Positions 12,701 to 22,239 of a stretch of DNA of 64,000 nucleotides are shown here, piece by piece (the stretch's first letter is position 1; every line of letters starts with the position of its first letter). The position numbers and the translations under genes are program-made. The stretch is from Ambrosia x helenae (taxonomy: Eukaryota > Streptophyta > Magnoliopsida > Asterales > Asteraceae), in NCBI GenBank assembly GCA_030844895.1, contig CM061230.1, positions 1,094,705 to 1,158,704 of the forward strand, given 5' to 3'. Below the pieces are notes generated by a model. That model searched no databases. It saw only the letters and a program-made list of their open reading frames with translations, and was not told the origin of the DNA.

Positions 12701-12781
12701 GGTATTGAGAAATACAAAACATACTGGAGAAAACATGTCAACTTCAACCACCCGTATCTGCAGCAATGCAATATTGCTTGA
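6721..12781 (+). CDS. GAUT6: Probable galacturonosyltransferase, GAUT6 type (GT8)
   Basis: Golgi type II membrane glycosyltransferase of the GAUT family, inferred to transfer galacturonic acid in pectin synthesis. Exons: 6721-6823, 7566-7600, 8290-8331, 8417-8534, 8634-8686, 8928-9124, 9885-10242, 11413-11937 and 12509-12781, with joining phases, giving about 567 residues (Arabidopsis GAUT6 is about 589). The N-terminus MKQFRRRTTIFILSLLFLSV matches the GAUT6 start and supplies the membrane anchor (about residues 7-24). A GRRDLL stem motif, a KDQLIRAKAYL coiled-coil segment and KGLHCLSMRLT precede the GT8 domain, with HLRFYLPDIFP and the metal/nucleotide-sugar DxD-type LDHDVVV (DHD at 390-392). 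The C-terminus AAVIHYDGVMKPWLDIG is conserved. The exon 1 donor is the least certain: 6823 (GTAATT) and 6811 (GTTTTA) both keep frame. Introns carry hAT-like MITEs and a minisatellite. No lesion seen. Confidence 0.93.
6823..7482 (+). repeat. 138-bp minisatellite in GAUT6 intron 1 (five copies)
   Basis: Tandem copies start at 6823, 6973, 7111, 7249 and 7389 (unit lengths 150, 138, 138, 140 and a partial of about 94). Each begins AGTAATTATTAAGCTTTG and contains ATCGGTTTTGCTATTCAAAA. Read in one frame, each unit encodes SFVFSRIGFAIQKR followed by a decayed tail. The first copy starts at the proposed exon 1 donor site. Single-base changes separate the copies, so the array is not very recent. Confidence 0.9.
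7725..8093 (+). pseudogene. Two retroelement-like coding relics in GAUT6 intron 2
   Basis: At about 7738-7800 one frame reads LGFAIQKGLVAQLVARLPVI. At about 7890-8089 another reads VPFAFDTFGGLAPEAIRFLD, continuing to NRVGFTVQKGVAAQLVARLP. The shared xGFxxQKGxxAQLVARLP string is one I associate with recurrent plant retroelement-linked proteins, but I cannot name the family with certainty. The same motif, more decayed, is the core of the intron 1 minisatellite, so three generations of one sequence lie within 1.3 kb. Confidence 0.55.
9191..9470. mobile_element. hAT-like MITE (GCGCCTAGGCGC family) in GAUT6 intron 6
   Basis: A 280-bp element with inverted ends CATAGTTGTCAAAGCGCCTA and TAGGCGTGCTTTTGACAACT(ATG), flanked by the 8-bp duplication ATTTCATC (9183-9190 and 9471-9478). 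The 8-bp duplication points to a hAT transposase source. Confidence 0.8.
9543..9826. mobile_element. Degenerate hAT-like (TAGAGGTGG) element in GAUT6 intron 6
   Basis: Begins TAGAGGTGGCAAAATGGG and is rich in GGGTCAAA/TTGACC motifs, ending near GACCCATTAGAG. Related copies are at 11033-11332 and 12018-12420. No clean duplication was found for this copy. Confidence 0.45.
11033..11332. mobile_element. hAT-like (TAGAGGTGG) element in GAUT6 intron 7
   Basis: Starts TAGAGGTGGCCATTTTCACC and ends GGCCATTTCCACCTATA, imperfect inverted ends. The interior carries GGGTCGAAACGGG-like motifs in both directions. No 8-bp duplication could be recognised. Confidence 0.5.
12018..12420. mobile_element. hAT-like element in GAUT6 intron 8
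   Basis: A 403-bp element between direct copies of TAGCTATG (12010-12017 and 12421-12428). It begins TAGAGGTGACAATTATGACC and ends TGAAATTACCGCCTC, so the ends are inverted repeats with an Ac-like TAGRGGTG start. It includes a T24 tract near 12137-12160. Confidence 0.7.
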
Positions 12782-13659
12782 TACGTCTCACCCAGATTCA
12801 TATTAAACACGACAAAAACATGAGGTTTTTTTTTTTTTTTTTTTTTTTTTTTCACTTTGCAAAACCATTTTTCATCCGACTTCCATACGATTTTTACACA
12901 CTAACACCCGTCGAGCCATATTTTTTCTTTTCTTTTTTGTTTATATTACTTGGTTTAGGTGCAACTTCACTCATATGGATCATAAATTGCTTTTCAGTTA
13001 CATTACAATTGAATGAAGCTAACTTGATATAGTGATCTTTTCAGTAGTTCACTTGGTTATTTATTCATTTGCATAACTTTTTTATATTGTGGCAGTTTTG
13101 AGTAGATTGTTATTGTTTATTGGTGTCTGGTGCGGATCTAGAGAAGGAGTTTTTTGGCGTAGTGTATTTTTAATTTTTTTTACGTGTTTTGTATTGCGTT
13201 ACCCATGAAAATTATGTAATGTTACCCCTGAAATCTTGGTCTAGATTCCCCGCTGAATTTGGTGTTGAAGTCCTTGTGTAGGAGGTTGTTTTCAGACTAG
13301 ACTTCATAGTTTAAAGCTAGGCTGTTTTCAGCCTCAGCTTTATTCAACAACGATCAAACAAGATATCGACTGTGTAATGTGTATCCTTTTATAAGCGGCG
13401 TCATGGTGTGACAAGATACTGATTTACACAACTTACAGATTGAAATAACTAGTTCTTTCAATGTCTAACATGGTTAGAAATAATTTTTTTTATATATTTT
13501 AAGGTTAAATGAAATTTGTCTAAGTTGGTAAGAACTTGTGTAAAATAAAGTCTTATAATATATCTTACTAATGACTTAGATCAAATGCTTATTTGATTTA
13601 TTGAGTGTTCATGTTCTGATTCAGTGATAAAAAAATACTGGGTTGAACCGCTAAGCATA
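12782..13659. other. GAUT6 3' flank, no gene
   Basis: Holds the GAUT6 3' untranslated region, with a T29 tract at about 12824-12852 soon after the stop, then ordinary AT-rich intergenic DNA. Nothing else recognisable. Confidence 0.5.
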
Positions 13660-13830
13660 GTATAACTATTTACCGCTTCAGGCTGGTTTCAAAATTGTTA
13701 GTTTGTATTAAAGTTTTCAATACGTTTATGAGTATTATACATGACATGTATAATACTCATAAACGGTAAATAGTTATTTACACGAACAATTCTATGTTTC
13801 AAACCAGCTTGAAGCGGTAAATAGTTATAC
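13660..13830. mobile_element. Foldback MITE with TA target duplication
   Basis: Long hairpin: outer arms start GTATAACTATTTACCGCTTC and end GAAGCGGTAAATAGTTATAC. The core is a perfect 21-bp palindrome arm pair around CGTTTATGAGTATTATACAT with a 1-base spacer at 13731-13773. TA lies on each side (13658-13659 and 13831-13832), as for Stowaway/mariner-type insertions. The class is inferred from the TA only. Confidence 0.7.
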
Positions 13831-14089
13831 TAATAAAATTGTAAACCAAATCATATGAAGACACTATCACACTAATCTAATTATAACTTTTAGAATACAA
13901 AATTATTTAGTTTGTTTTTATTTGATCAAAATAAGTCTTAATGACAGTTGGTGGGATGAGTGGTGGATAAAAGAAGATGTGGTGCAATCCATGTTGTGTG
14001 GTTGGATTGGATAGACTTATATTAAACCAAATAAAAAGCCATTCTATTAAAAAGAAGCTGTTGAGACCAGACAAATCACAACACAGAAA

Positions 14090-16041
14090 ATGGCATCCAT
14101 TTCAGTTTGCACTACCACTCTTCTTCCCAACAAACCTTCCACTCTTCTTGGTAATGCTTTCTTTTCTAAGTTTTATTTAGTAACGTTATATTACTTTAAT
14201 TTGCCTTTTAATAACCAAACAATTAAAAAAAATTGGTTGTTTCGACGTATATATTGGTAACACGCAAATAAACAGATTTGGGTATATATCATTTTCTATA
14301 GATAGAATTGACGTAATCTAATCTACGATAAAAGTAAACGAATCAAATATGTTAAAAGTGCATGTCACAAAAAAAAAAATGTTGAAAGTGATTACAACCT
14401 ACCTAGCCTTTTTGTAGATATGATATGGCAGCTAATACAATATTCATATAAGCTCTTGTTGTCTAGCAATCTCAAATTGTTGCTCCAGATTCTAGATCCG
14501 ACTTTCAATACGTAAATAGTCTCGTTATAGGGGGGGGGGGGGGTTTCAGACATATTGAGTTCCATGTCCATAAGCGAGCCATATGCTAGGCTCGGTTTAA
14601 GACTCCGGTGATCACATATAGTTTATAAATTTCAAAAGCTTCTTATGTAAACATAGAAGTAACCTGTCTATTTAATTCTTTTGGTTGAAGTTGCCGATGA
14701 TTTCATGTTCCACAAGTATAAAAAAGAAGTGGTAATCCGAGTTGTGTGTATGTATCCGGCTAAGTTTTGACATTAGGTTATCGAGTATACTATAACAATC
14801 TTTAATTTCACCTAGATGTCATATCCTCCACTTTTTCCCTTTTCACACTACCTCATTTTAAGGAAATGGTTTACCGCCCCGTAATTCTACCCCATCCCTT
14901 TAATTTTATCTCTTTTGATTCTTATTAACATGTTAACTTAGGACTGCTTTAACGTCTCCTGACACAAGAAGATAGTGGTTTGCAATAAAGATTAAAATGC
15001 CACGTCACCTTTAAGCCTTAGTATCTATGAACTCACAATTCACAAAAGCGTAAAATCTGCTCATAGTGGTGGAGTGGTGGAAAGGCGTGTAATCACTTTT
15101 GTGATGCAGGTTCGATCCTCATTCCCATCATTTATGGTGGATATTTTGCCAAGTGATGGTTGAGCCTATCCTCCTCGGAGGGGTCAGGTTCGATTCTGAT
15201 GGCCCCGGTTTTCTATGCATTTACTCCAGATAGGTTTGTCTCTTGTGGAGGGTGCAACATCTGTCAAGTGGCAGGTGGTGGGAAATTTTCCGGTGGAAGC
15301 CTTAGTGCCCCTTATGCGCAGCATCGACTTGCTTGTGGGTCGGCCACTCTCGCGTCAGCGTGGACCCGGTTAAGACAACATAGTCTGACCATTGTAGAGT
15401 GACTAGGGGATCCCCTTCTAAAAGGTGATGAACTCTACGCAACATAAAAAATCACCTTCTAAATTTTTTTTTCACAAAAGCTTATAGTTTAGTATATATT
15501 ACATTTCCACATTAATGTTTCTATTTGACAGAATTAGTAGTATTTTCCCCTAAAGCTACAAAAATATATTTTACTTGATCTCGATCCAACCCGTGCAAAA
15601 AAATACCTAAACATGTTATGATCAATTACCAAACACACCTTTCTATCTATTCATTTTCCATCTATGATTTCATAGATCTACAATCTACAATAAGTAATAT
15701 TGAAGAATGTTTGTTAAATTTCAGGGTTATCAAGTACATACAAAATGGGAAGAGTGCAATGTTCGATTGGACGAGAAACAATAAAGGACGGCTCATCACG
15801 ATTGGTGATGATCAGCATGTCATCATTGGTTGCAACAACAGTGGTTACAACCATGTCGAGCCCAATGGCCATGGCTCTAGTGGATGAGAGAATGAGCACG
15901 GAGGGGACCGGGCTACCTTTTGGTCTAAGCAACAACCTTCTTGGTTGGATTTTGTTTGGAGTGTTTGGTTTGATCTGGACCCTTTACTTTACCTATACAG
16001 GAAGCCTTGATGAGGATGAAGACTCGGGTCTATCACTTTAG
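14090..16041 (+). CDS. PSBW: Photosystem II reaction center protein W, chloroplast precursor
   Basis: Nucleus-encoded thylakoid subunit of photosystem II. Exon 1 is 14090-14150 and exon 2 is 15725-16041, joined through a split Gly codon, giving 125 residues, close to the usual 130-137. The first half is a Ser/Thr-rich bipartite targeting region, with a hydrophobic thylakoid-transfer segment (TTVVTTMSSPMAMA) ending at the cleavage-site-like AMA-LVDERM. The mature part LVDERMSTEGTGLPFGLSNN is near-identical to known PsbW, followed by one membrane span (LLGWILFGVFGLIWTLYFTY) and an acidic tail DEDEDSGLSL. ATG 14090 is the first in frame and gives MASISV, a typical plastid precursor start. The 1.57-kb intron contains a SINE. 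No lesions. Light-regulated expression is expected for the family but no element was assigned. Confidence 0.96.
15064..15430 (+). mobile_element. tRNA-derived SINE in psbW intron
   Basis: GTGGTGGAGTGGTGGAAAGG (A-box-like) is followed by GCAGGTTCGATCCTC (B-box GGTTCGATCC) about 30 bases later. The body is GC-richer than the surrounding intron and includes a second GGTTCGATTCTGATGGCCCC. The end is near the ACGCAACATAAAAAA tail. It resembles the SINE at 27972-28263 (CGCCGGTTCGAATCTGACGG). Flanking duplication not resolved. Confidence 0.55.
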
Positions 16042-16587
16042 GATTTTAAACATATGTTACATTCTTGTTTCGGTTAATTAATTGTTATTTGTTCACAAAT
16101 GTAGCATACACCACAATAATACTGTTTCTGTCACTTTGTTTTTTTTTTTTTTAAATCTCGGTTTCAACCTTATTTTTTTATTCCTATGAAAATAATTATA
16201 TATATTATTAATTTTATTACAATTCTACGGTGTAACTAAATATTTTATTTATTTCATTATTTAATTTGTTTTAATGGCGACTCATAGATATCTTGTGGCA
16301 AACTTGAGCTGCTTCAAAAAAAACGTCGAGCCATTCTTTGAATATTTTTTTTACATTTGTTTTCCTTTCCTCTTCAAAAGAAACATTATTTTACAAGTAT
16401 TTCCACTATTATTTTTTTTATTTTCTAACAAATTTCATTTTATGCCCTCTACTTTACTTAAAGTATTTTTGTAAAGTTATTATACATTCCTTGAAATTCT
16501 ACAAAATTATCATTTTTTATAACTAATTTACACTACACCGACTTACTTTAATTTTACAGTTTGTTATTGTTATCAATGTTGAACTTA
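16042..16587. other. psbW 3' flank, no gene
   Basis: AT-rich 3' region with a T15 tract near 16140. Open frames here are AT-rich by composition and have no coding features. Confidence 0.5.
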
Positions 16588-16810
16588 GGGGGTGTTTGGG
16601 ATTGATTATTCAAAACAGATTATGCGTTTTGGAAAAGCAGGGGTGGAACTGCTTATAGATTATTGCGTTTTGGTAGCCTAAAAAACTGATTATCTGCGTT
16701 TTCAAAACGCAAACCCAAACACTAAAAACTGATTATTGCGTTTTAAAAACACAATAATAAAACGCAGATAATCTAAAAATCAGATTTAAAACGCAATTCC
16801 AAACACCCTC
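16588..16810. mobile_element. Tourist/PIF-like MITE, second copy
   Basis: 223-bp element with ends GGGGGTGTTTGGGATTGATT and CCAAACACCCTC, flanked by TTA (16585-16587 and 16811-16813). Same family as 349-558, with small internal differences. Confidence 0.88.
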
Positions 16811-17526
16811 TTAGTGTCAAACTGCCAACGCTATAAAGATACTGTAGCAAACCAAGATACTTATTACGTTCCCTACACATCGCGTGAGAAAATGCGAAAA
16901 AGTCACTGCCCACTGCTGAGCGCGGACTTACCCGACACTAACATTTATTAGAGTTATACTTATGAGTCAACTGAAGTCAAAAGAATTGAAAAAAAAAAAA
17001 AGAAAAATATCAAACCGAATTGGACAGGAAAGAAAAACGCTTTACTCAATCAAATAATTATAATAGTAATGAGCATTTCAATGCGTTTTGGGCCCGCTTC
17101 ATGACCGCCTTTGTTTGAGGATATTTCTGAACTGATTTTTTACCCGCCAGATCCAACTTGATGTCGGTTTGTAGTCCTAAGCTATTAGAAGTATTCAACA
17201 ACAGACCCTGTAGTTTCTAAAACTTCCAATTTCACCTTTCATGTTCTAAATGGTTTATTCTTTGCAAAGTAAGTAGGGATGGCAATCAAACCCGAACCCG
17301 ATGGGTAAACCGAAACCCGATACATTTGGGACGGGTTTGGGGTCGGGTAATCGGGTATGGGTCCGGGTATGGGATTAGTTTTTATTTTTTTCGCGGGTTT
17401 GGGACGGGTTTGGGATTCGATGATATACCCGTTTACCCGACCCGATTACCCGACAAACTATACCCGTTTACCCGATTAGATACCCAATATAATTTCTAGT
17501 ATATGATTTTAAATATGTATGCATAA

Positions 17527-19574
17527 TCTATGTTACCTTATTAAGGAGGAGACATGTCTAAGATAGTAATTTTACCATCATTTTAAGATGGCATTCCAAA
17601 GGGCACAAGCATAAATCCTAGAATTTTATCTCTTTTCTTCCCTTTATGCCCTTAGGTACAATATTTGATGCTAATGATACAAATGACTAATGCAGCATAT
17701 AATCAGTCTACTATCAATGAACTCGTTTAATTATCTGTATACCCTTCACCATTATAACCATCTTTAAACCCTCACTTGAAACCCTTTATGATCCAACCAA
17801 TTTATTTGTCCCTGTCGATGTAATGCCAGCCCTTCAAACCAACCGTGCATACGTTATAGTCACGTAATTAATCACAATCTTCATCAAATGGCCATCCAAT
17901 TAATTCACGATTCATTGCTCCATTTAATGCTCCGACCGATCGAATAATGGATTCATTGCTCCTATCGATCGAATAAAATGAACCCTCCACCTTCTCAAAC
18001 CCTACTCCTTATGACTCTCTCTTCCTCTCTAGATCTCGAATTCCCTCTCATTCACGGTTCTAATGCTTTTATCCATATCCATACTTTTAATAAATGTAAA
18101 TAAATGGGGAGGAAGTTAGTCTGATGATACTTTTAACTGTTTTGGAACACAAACAGTAAGGAGTAGTTAAATTGATTGATGTTAATCCATCAATGCATAG
18201 TCTCTTGCCACATATTTAGAAAATACCTTTTTTTGCTAATACAGATAAAGGTAACTTTTGATATTTGTGTTTTTTTTTTCTTTGTTCTTATGTGGTTCGT
18301 GGTATTTTGCTTCAGTCAACTTGTTTTAATCGTCTCAATTTGTTTCTTACAGTTGGTTTACTGCAAATATGATGAAGTAGGAATTGTTGTATCCGGAACA
18401 GAAGGTAATGTCAATTTAGTTGACCAAGATCATCATACTAATCACCCATTTTTTCATGTTGACATAATATCGACTATCATGTTCATGAATTTTCCCTACA
18501 CTGGGATCGTATATTTTTTATTAGTTAATCATAATTTGTTTCAGGAGATTACTCTTTTAACGTTCTCACTAATCCATTGGCGAAGCTTTGTTTGGATAGG
18601 GATGCCCCGACCCCACCGTTTTTTGCTTATTGTTGTAAGTTTACGCATTTTTGCCTGAAAGTTTTATACGTATTAAGTCTGGCCCCTCCGTTTTAAGTGT
18701 CACGGGACTTTCGCCTCCATAGAATTTTTTTTTTCGAACTCCGCCACTACACTAATGATGTATGTTACATGAAGTTACCTAAAGGATGTTAGTTATAAAA
18801 TTTTTGCCAATTTCTATTTTAAGTGATAAATATAGCGTAAAATGCCTAACCAATTTATAAAATATATTGTAAAGTGAATTAACTATAGAATAAATGGGTT
18901 AACGAGTCAGACTTCGACTTCGTTAGTACAAGAAGTTTTGGTTCTTTATTTTTTATTTACATATTACATCAGCAATCGAATGTCGGTACCATACCATTAT
19001 AGTAACAAAATTAAGTAGACAGTGATTGAAGTTAATGATTTGGTGTGCTTGAGTTAAATTATATCTATATAGATAAAGTCTTGTATAATGAAAGCAAATT
19101 ACATGAACAACAGTTGATAATGTTAACATACTTTTTTTTTTTTCATTTTGTTTTTCAGGTTATTCTGCTTGTAACCGGGTCATAACAAAGGGCTACATTT
19201 TTAAGTATCATCTCGGGTTAAATTAGTTAAGAAACAGTGTATAATTTTAGCCGTATTAGTATGAGCATGTCCTATGATGATGATAAACTAAGCTGCAACA
19301 AGTCAAAATACAAACCTAATACAGATCGTTTCTTCTTTTATGGTTTTAACCACTGTGTAAACTAATATTCACTTATAAGGTTTGCCCTATTTTTATTTTG
19401 ATTAACATGTGACGAGCAATTGTACCATATGGAAAGATGCTAAAGCGTATTTTGTGTTCCTATATTCAACGTATTAAAACATATGATAATTGGCGAATAA
19501 GTCATTTACAACACAATAACTAATTAAACTGATCCCGAATACATCCCCGCTGCAACGCGCGGGCTTCCTACTAG
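17527..19574 (+). mobile_element. Helitron nested in the hAT element
   Basis: The 3' end is clear: CCCCGC-TGCAAC-GCGCGGG hairpin (19545-19563) then CTTCCTACTAG and host T at 19575. The 5' end is inferred at TCTATGTTACCTTATTAA (17527) after an A. If right, the element is 2048 bp and carries a KU80-like exon. The 3' boundary is well supported and the 5' one much less so. Confidence 0.6.
18353..18404 (+). pseudogene. Captured KU80-like exon fragment
   Basis: After acceptor TTTCTTACAG the sequence reads LVYCKYDEVGIVVSGTE and stops at a GTAATG donor (18405). This matches the KU80 (Ku DNA end-binding subunit) N-terminal segment with the conserved KYDEVGIVV.GTE core and the right splice phase. Neighbouring KU80 exons are not recognisable, so this is an isolated exon with its splice sites, lying inside the Helitron/hAT nest. 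Not expected to be functional. Confidence 0.65.
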
Positions 19575-19981
19575 TATATCAAATTGTCTATCTAGACTAT
19601 CATCTTATGCTAAAAATTACAAAAAAATAGTGTATACTATTTGTTATCTATGTCTTTGAGTGTTTTTATAAGATTTAAGTATTTTATATTTATACATTGT
19701 AATCATTTACATATATATTTAATAATGGTAAATGTTATTGGTTAATAGTTACCTAATAGATACTCGCCGGGTCTTTGGTCGTATATACTCAATAGGTAAG
19801 TTTTAAAAATTAATGGGTTTACCCGAAACCCGCGGGTATACCCGATACCCGATGGGTAATTACCCGACACAAAACCAACGGGTTTTGGGTCGGGTTTGAG
19901 ACAAGCATACCTAATCGGGTATGGGGTTGGGATTACCTAAATCCGTCCCAAACCCGACCCATTGCCATACCTAAAAGTAAG

Positions 19982-20396
19982 TGTTACTTTTATTCATTTA
20001 ATTTTGAGCACAAATAAGTTAGTTTCTCTAGTAATTTGTTTTTCTCGTGAAAAGGGAAGTGTTAAGATCACCATAGTTTTTGTTATGTCTACAAACTTTA
20101 GCGTTAGGTCTAGATCATGTCTTGTAAAATTCTTAATCGCAAGTTAAGGGTTTGATACAATTGAATATTGTCTACAATCATGTTTTAAAAGTTGGATGGG
20201 TTAAACTGGGAACATTCGGTACATTTGAATTAGTACAAGCTATTGAGAATGCAAAAATAAAACCCTCGTGTTTAAACGGACTACAAAAAAAAAGTCGTAA
20301 ACTTGTGAATGCTAGAGCAAAATGCCAAAATCGATGGAAAACCTTTGATACTTTCTCGCTTCCTATCTTTGTTAGCTAACTAGTTGTCTGCTATTG
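19982..20396. other. Intergenic, no gene seen
   Basis: Unremarkable DNA with open frames of no recognisable content. Confidence 0.4.
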
Positions 20397-20513
20397 GGGT
20401 GGTGGCCCAATGGTAGAAGCAAAGCTTCTAGGAACACCTAAGGGGAGGTCATGGGTTCAAGTCCCACAAGGAGTGAAATTTGCCGTTCAAAAAAAAAAAA
20501 AAAAAAAAAAAAG
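20397..20513 (+). mobile_element. Short tRNA-derived SINE
   Basis: GGTGGCCCAATGGTAGAAGC (A-box-like), then GGTCATGGGTTCAAGTCCCA (B-box-like) and a TTTGCCGTTC + A24 tail (to 20513). The GCCGTTC-A tail is shared with several SINEs in this window, and a tail-only copy is at 22380-22410. Confidence 0.6.
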
Positions 20514-21063
20514 TTGACGTAATGTATAGTTAAAACTTTTGCCATAACAATTAGTACGAGTTCACCAAGTTGCCTAAAAAGGCTAAAACATAACACATGT
20601 TCATTAATGTGACTTCAAGTACATTAAACTATTTTCATACTTCAAAAAAAAACGAACACTTTAAAAGATATATAAAGATATATACTCAGTAAGTTATTAG
20701 GGTTTATTGCCTTCTAATTTCTAATTTCAGTAATAAAATTTCAATTTATGATAGAAAATTTTCATTTTTTTTTTCTACTTTATCAATTTCTTTTACTTAA
20801 ATGTCTAATTTAACAACTTAGCCAAAGCCCAAACAATCATGATTGCAGTGGCGAAGCTTGAAAAAAAAATAGTATTAGGGGCCAAAAATCACAAAACCCA
20901 AAATTTTCTTATCGGTGGAGGCCGGACTCAATGCATATAAAATTTACTTAATAAAATCACAAACTTCCACCATTAAACAAAAAAACATGGGGATGGGGGC
21001 GGGGGCGCGGGGCACCATGACACGCATTATCCTTTGCCCATGCATGGTTGCATCGAAGGCACA
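20514..21063. other. Intergenic, fragments only
   Basis: AT-rich DNA; a CAGTGGCGAAGCTTG motif at about 20846 resembles a hAT-type end, but no partner end was found. Confidence 0.4.
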
Positions 21064-21071
21064 GCCACAAG

Positions 21072-21548
21072 TAGGGCTGTACACGAGCCGAGCCAGGCTA
21101 AGCTCGAGCTCGAATTTAAACGAGCCAGCTCGGCTCGGCTCGTTTTTTTTGCTCGAGTGGCTCGAGCCAGCTCGTTATTTTTTTTTTATTTTTTTATAAA
21201 TATTTACAAAATAAAAATAAATAAAATTACACATATACATGTATATTTTTTATTTTTCTAAGTTATGGTTTATTGGATTATGAAGAGGTGAGGTAGATAG
21301 GTAGTATGAGCGGGCTTTCAAATTTTGAATTTTAGAATTGCGTTTGGAGCCAAAATATTACTTTCATCTATATATTAATTACACATATATAAACCTGAGT
21401 CGAGCCATATGTCGAGCCACGAGTCGAGTCACGAGCTGAACACCCCTGGCTCGAGCTCGGCTCGATTATAAAACAAGCCGGCTCGGCTCGGCTCGAAAAA
21501 AAAAAACGAGCCTTTTTGAGCGAGCCGCGAGCTTTTTGTACATCCCTA
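21072..21548. mobile_element. Non-autonomous hAT element (GCTCGAG-motif family)
   Basis: 477 bp, starts TAGGGCTGTACACGAGCC and ends GCTTTTTGTACATCCCTA. Flanking octamers GCCACAAG (21064-21071) and ACCACAAG (21549-21556) agree at 7 of 8. Subterminal zones are built from CGAGCCAGCTCGG-like units pointing inward. Confidence 0.75.
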
Positions 21549-21881
21549 ACCACAAGGATCATTATGGTCTACTCACAAACTAAAGGACCAAAACACAAAA
21601 ATCATAACTGATAAGCATTGTAAGCATCCACAAAACAAAACACACACACAATCTACCCATTTCACCAGCCATTCTACAACTCACCAGACAAAAGTACCAC
21701 AATGTTACCATCTCCACCAATATTGGTACCCACAAATAATAATAATAATAATATTAATATTAATAATCTCAATTTCACCACAACATTCCACTCTCTCCCC
21801 ATATGTTCATCCATCCACAACCATCTCAAACACCACCAACTGACATCACCTGTCATCATCACAGTTTTCAGTAACTTATTA

Positions 21882-22199
21882 ATGGCTGGAGACGGGTTAA
21901 TAGTCCCGGTTGATTCCTTCTCTCAACCGGCTTCATTAATCAAGAAAACTGCTGTTTCAAGGAGCTGGGTATCGGTTGATTGTAATGGACAGAGTACTGT
22001 TTTGGATTTGGATAAATATGGTATCATGAAACGTGTTTCGATTCATGCTAGAGACCTTCGGTTGCTTGATCCTTTGTTGTCCTACCCTTCTGCTATTTTG
22101 GGTAGAGAGAAAGCTATTGTTCTTAATTTGGAGGTTCATAACTTAACTTTATTATTATTATTATTATTTGTTAGTTAGTTAGTTGATGTTTAACTGTCT

Positions 22200-22239
<40 letters not shown>

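Larger units (their letters stand above)
17274..19973. mobile_element. Non-autonomous hAT element (CCCGA-motif family), 2.7 kb
   Basis: Starts TAGGGATGGCAATCAAACCC and ends GACCCATTGCCATACCTA, with a perfect 8-bp duplication AAAGTAAG on each side (17266-17273 and 19974-19981). Both subterminal 200-bp zones are dense in ACCCGA/TCGGGT units in opposing orientation, as expected of transposase-binding subterminal repeats. No transposase coding sequence is visible. The large middle is explained by a nested Helitron. Confidence 0.85.

Noticed and set aside
15160..15402. 80-codon open frame in the psbW intron
   Set aside because: Falls within a SINE and in the middle of a well-supported intron.
21702..21881. 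Upstream ATG that would extend MRS2 by 60 residues
   Set aside because: The extension is Asn/His/Pro-rich low complexity, and the family start (VPVDS close to the first Met) is matched by the ATG at 21882; it is probably leader sequence.
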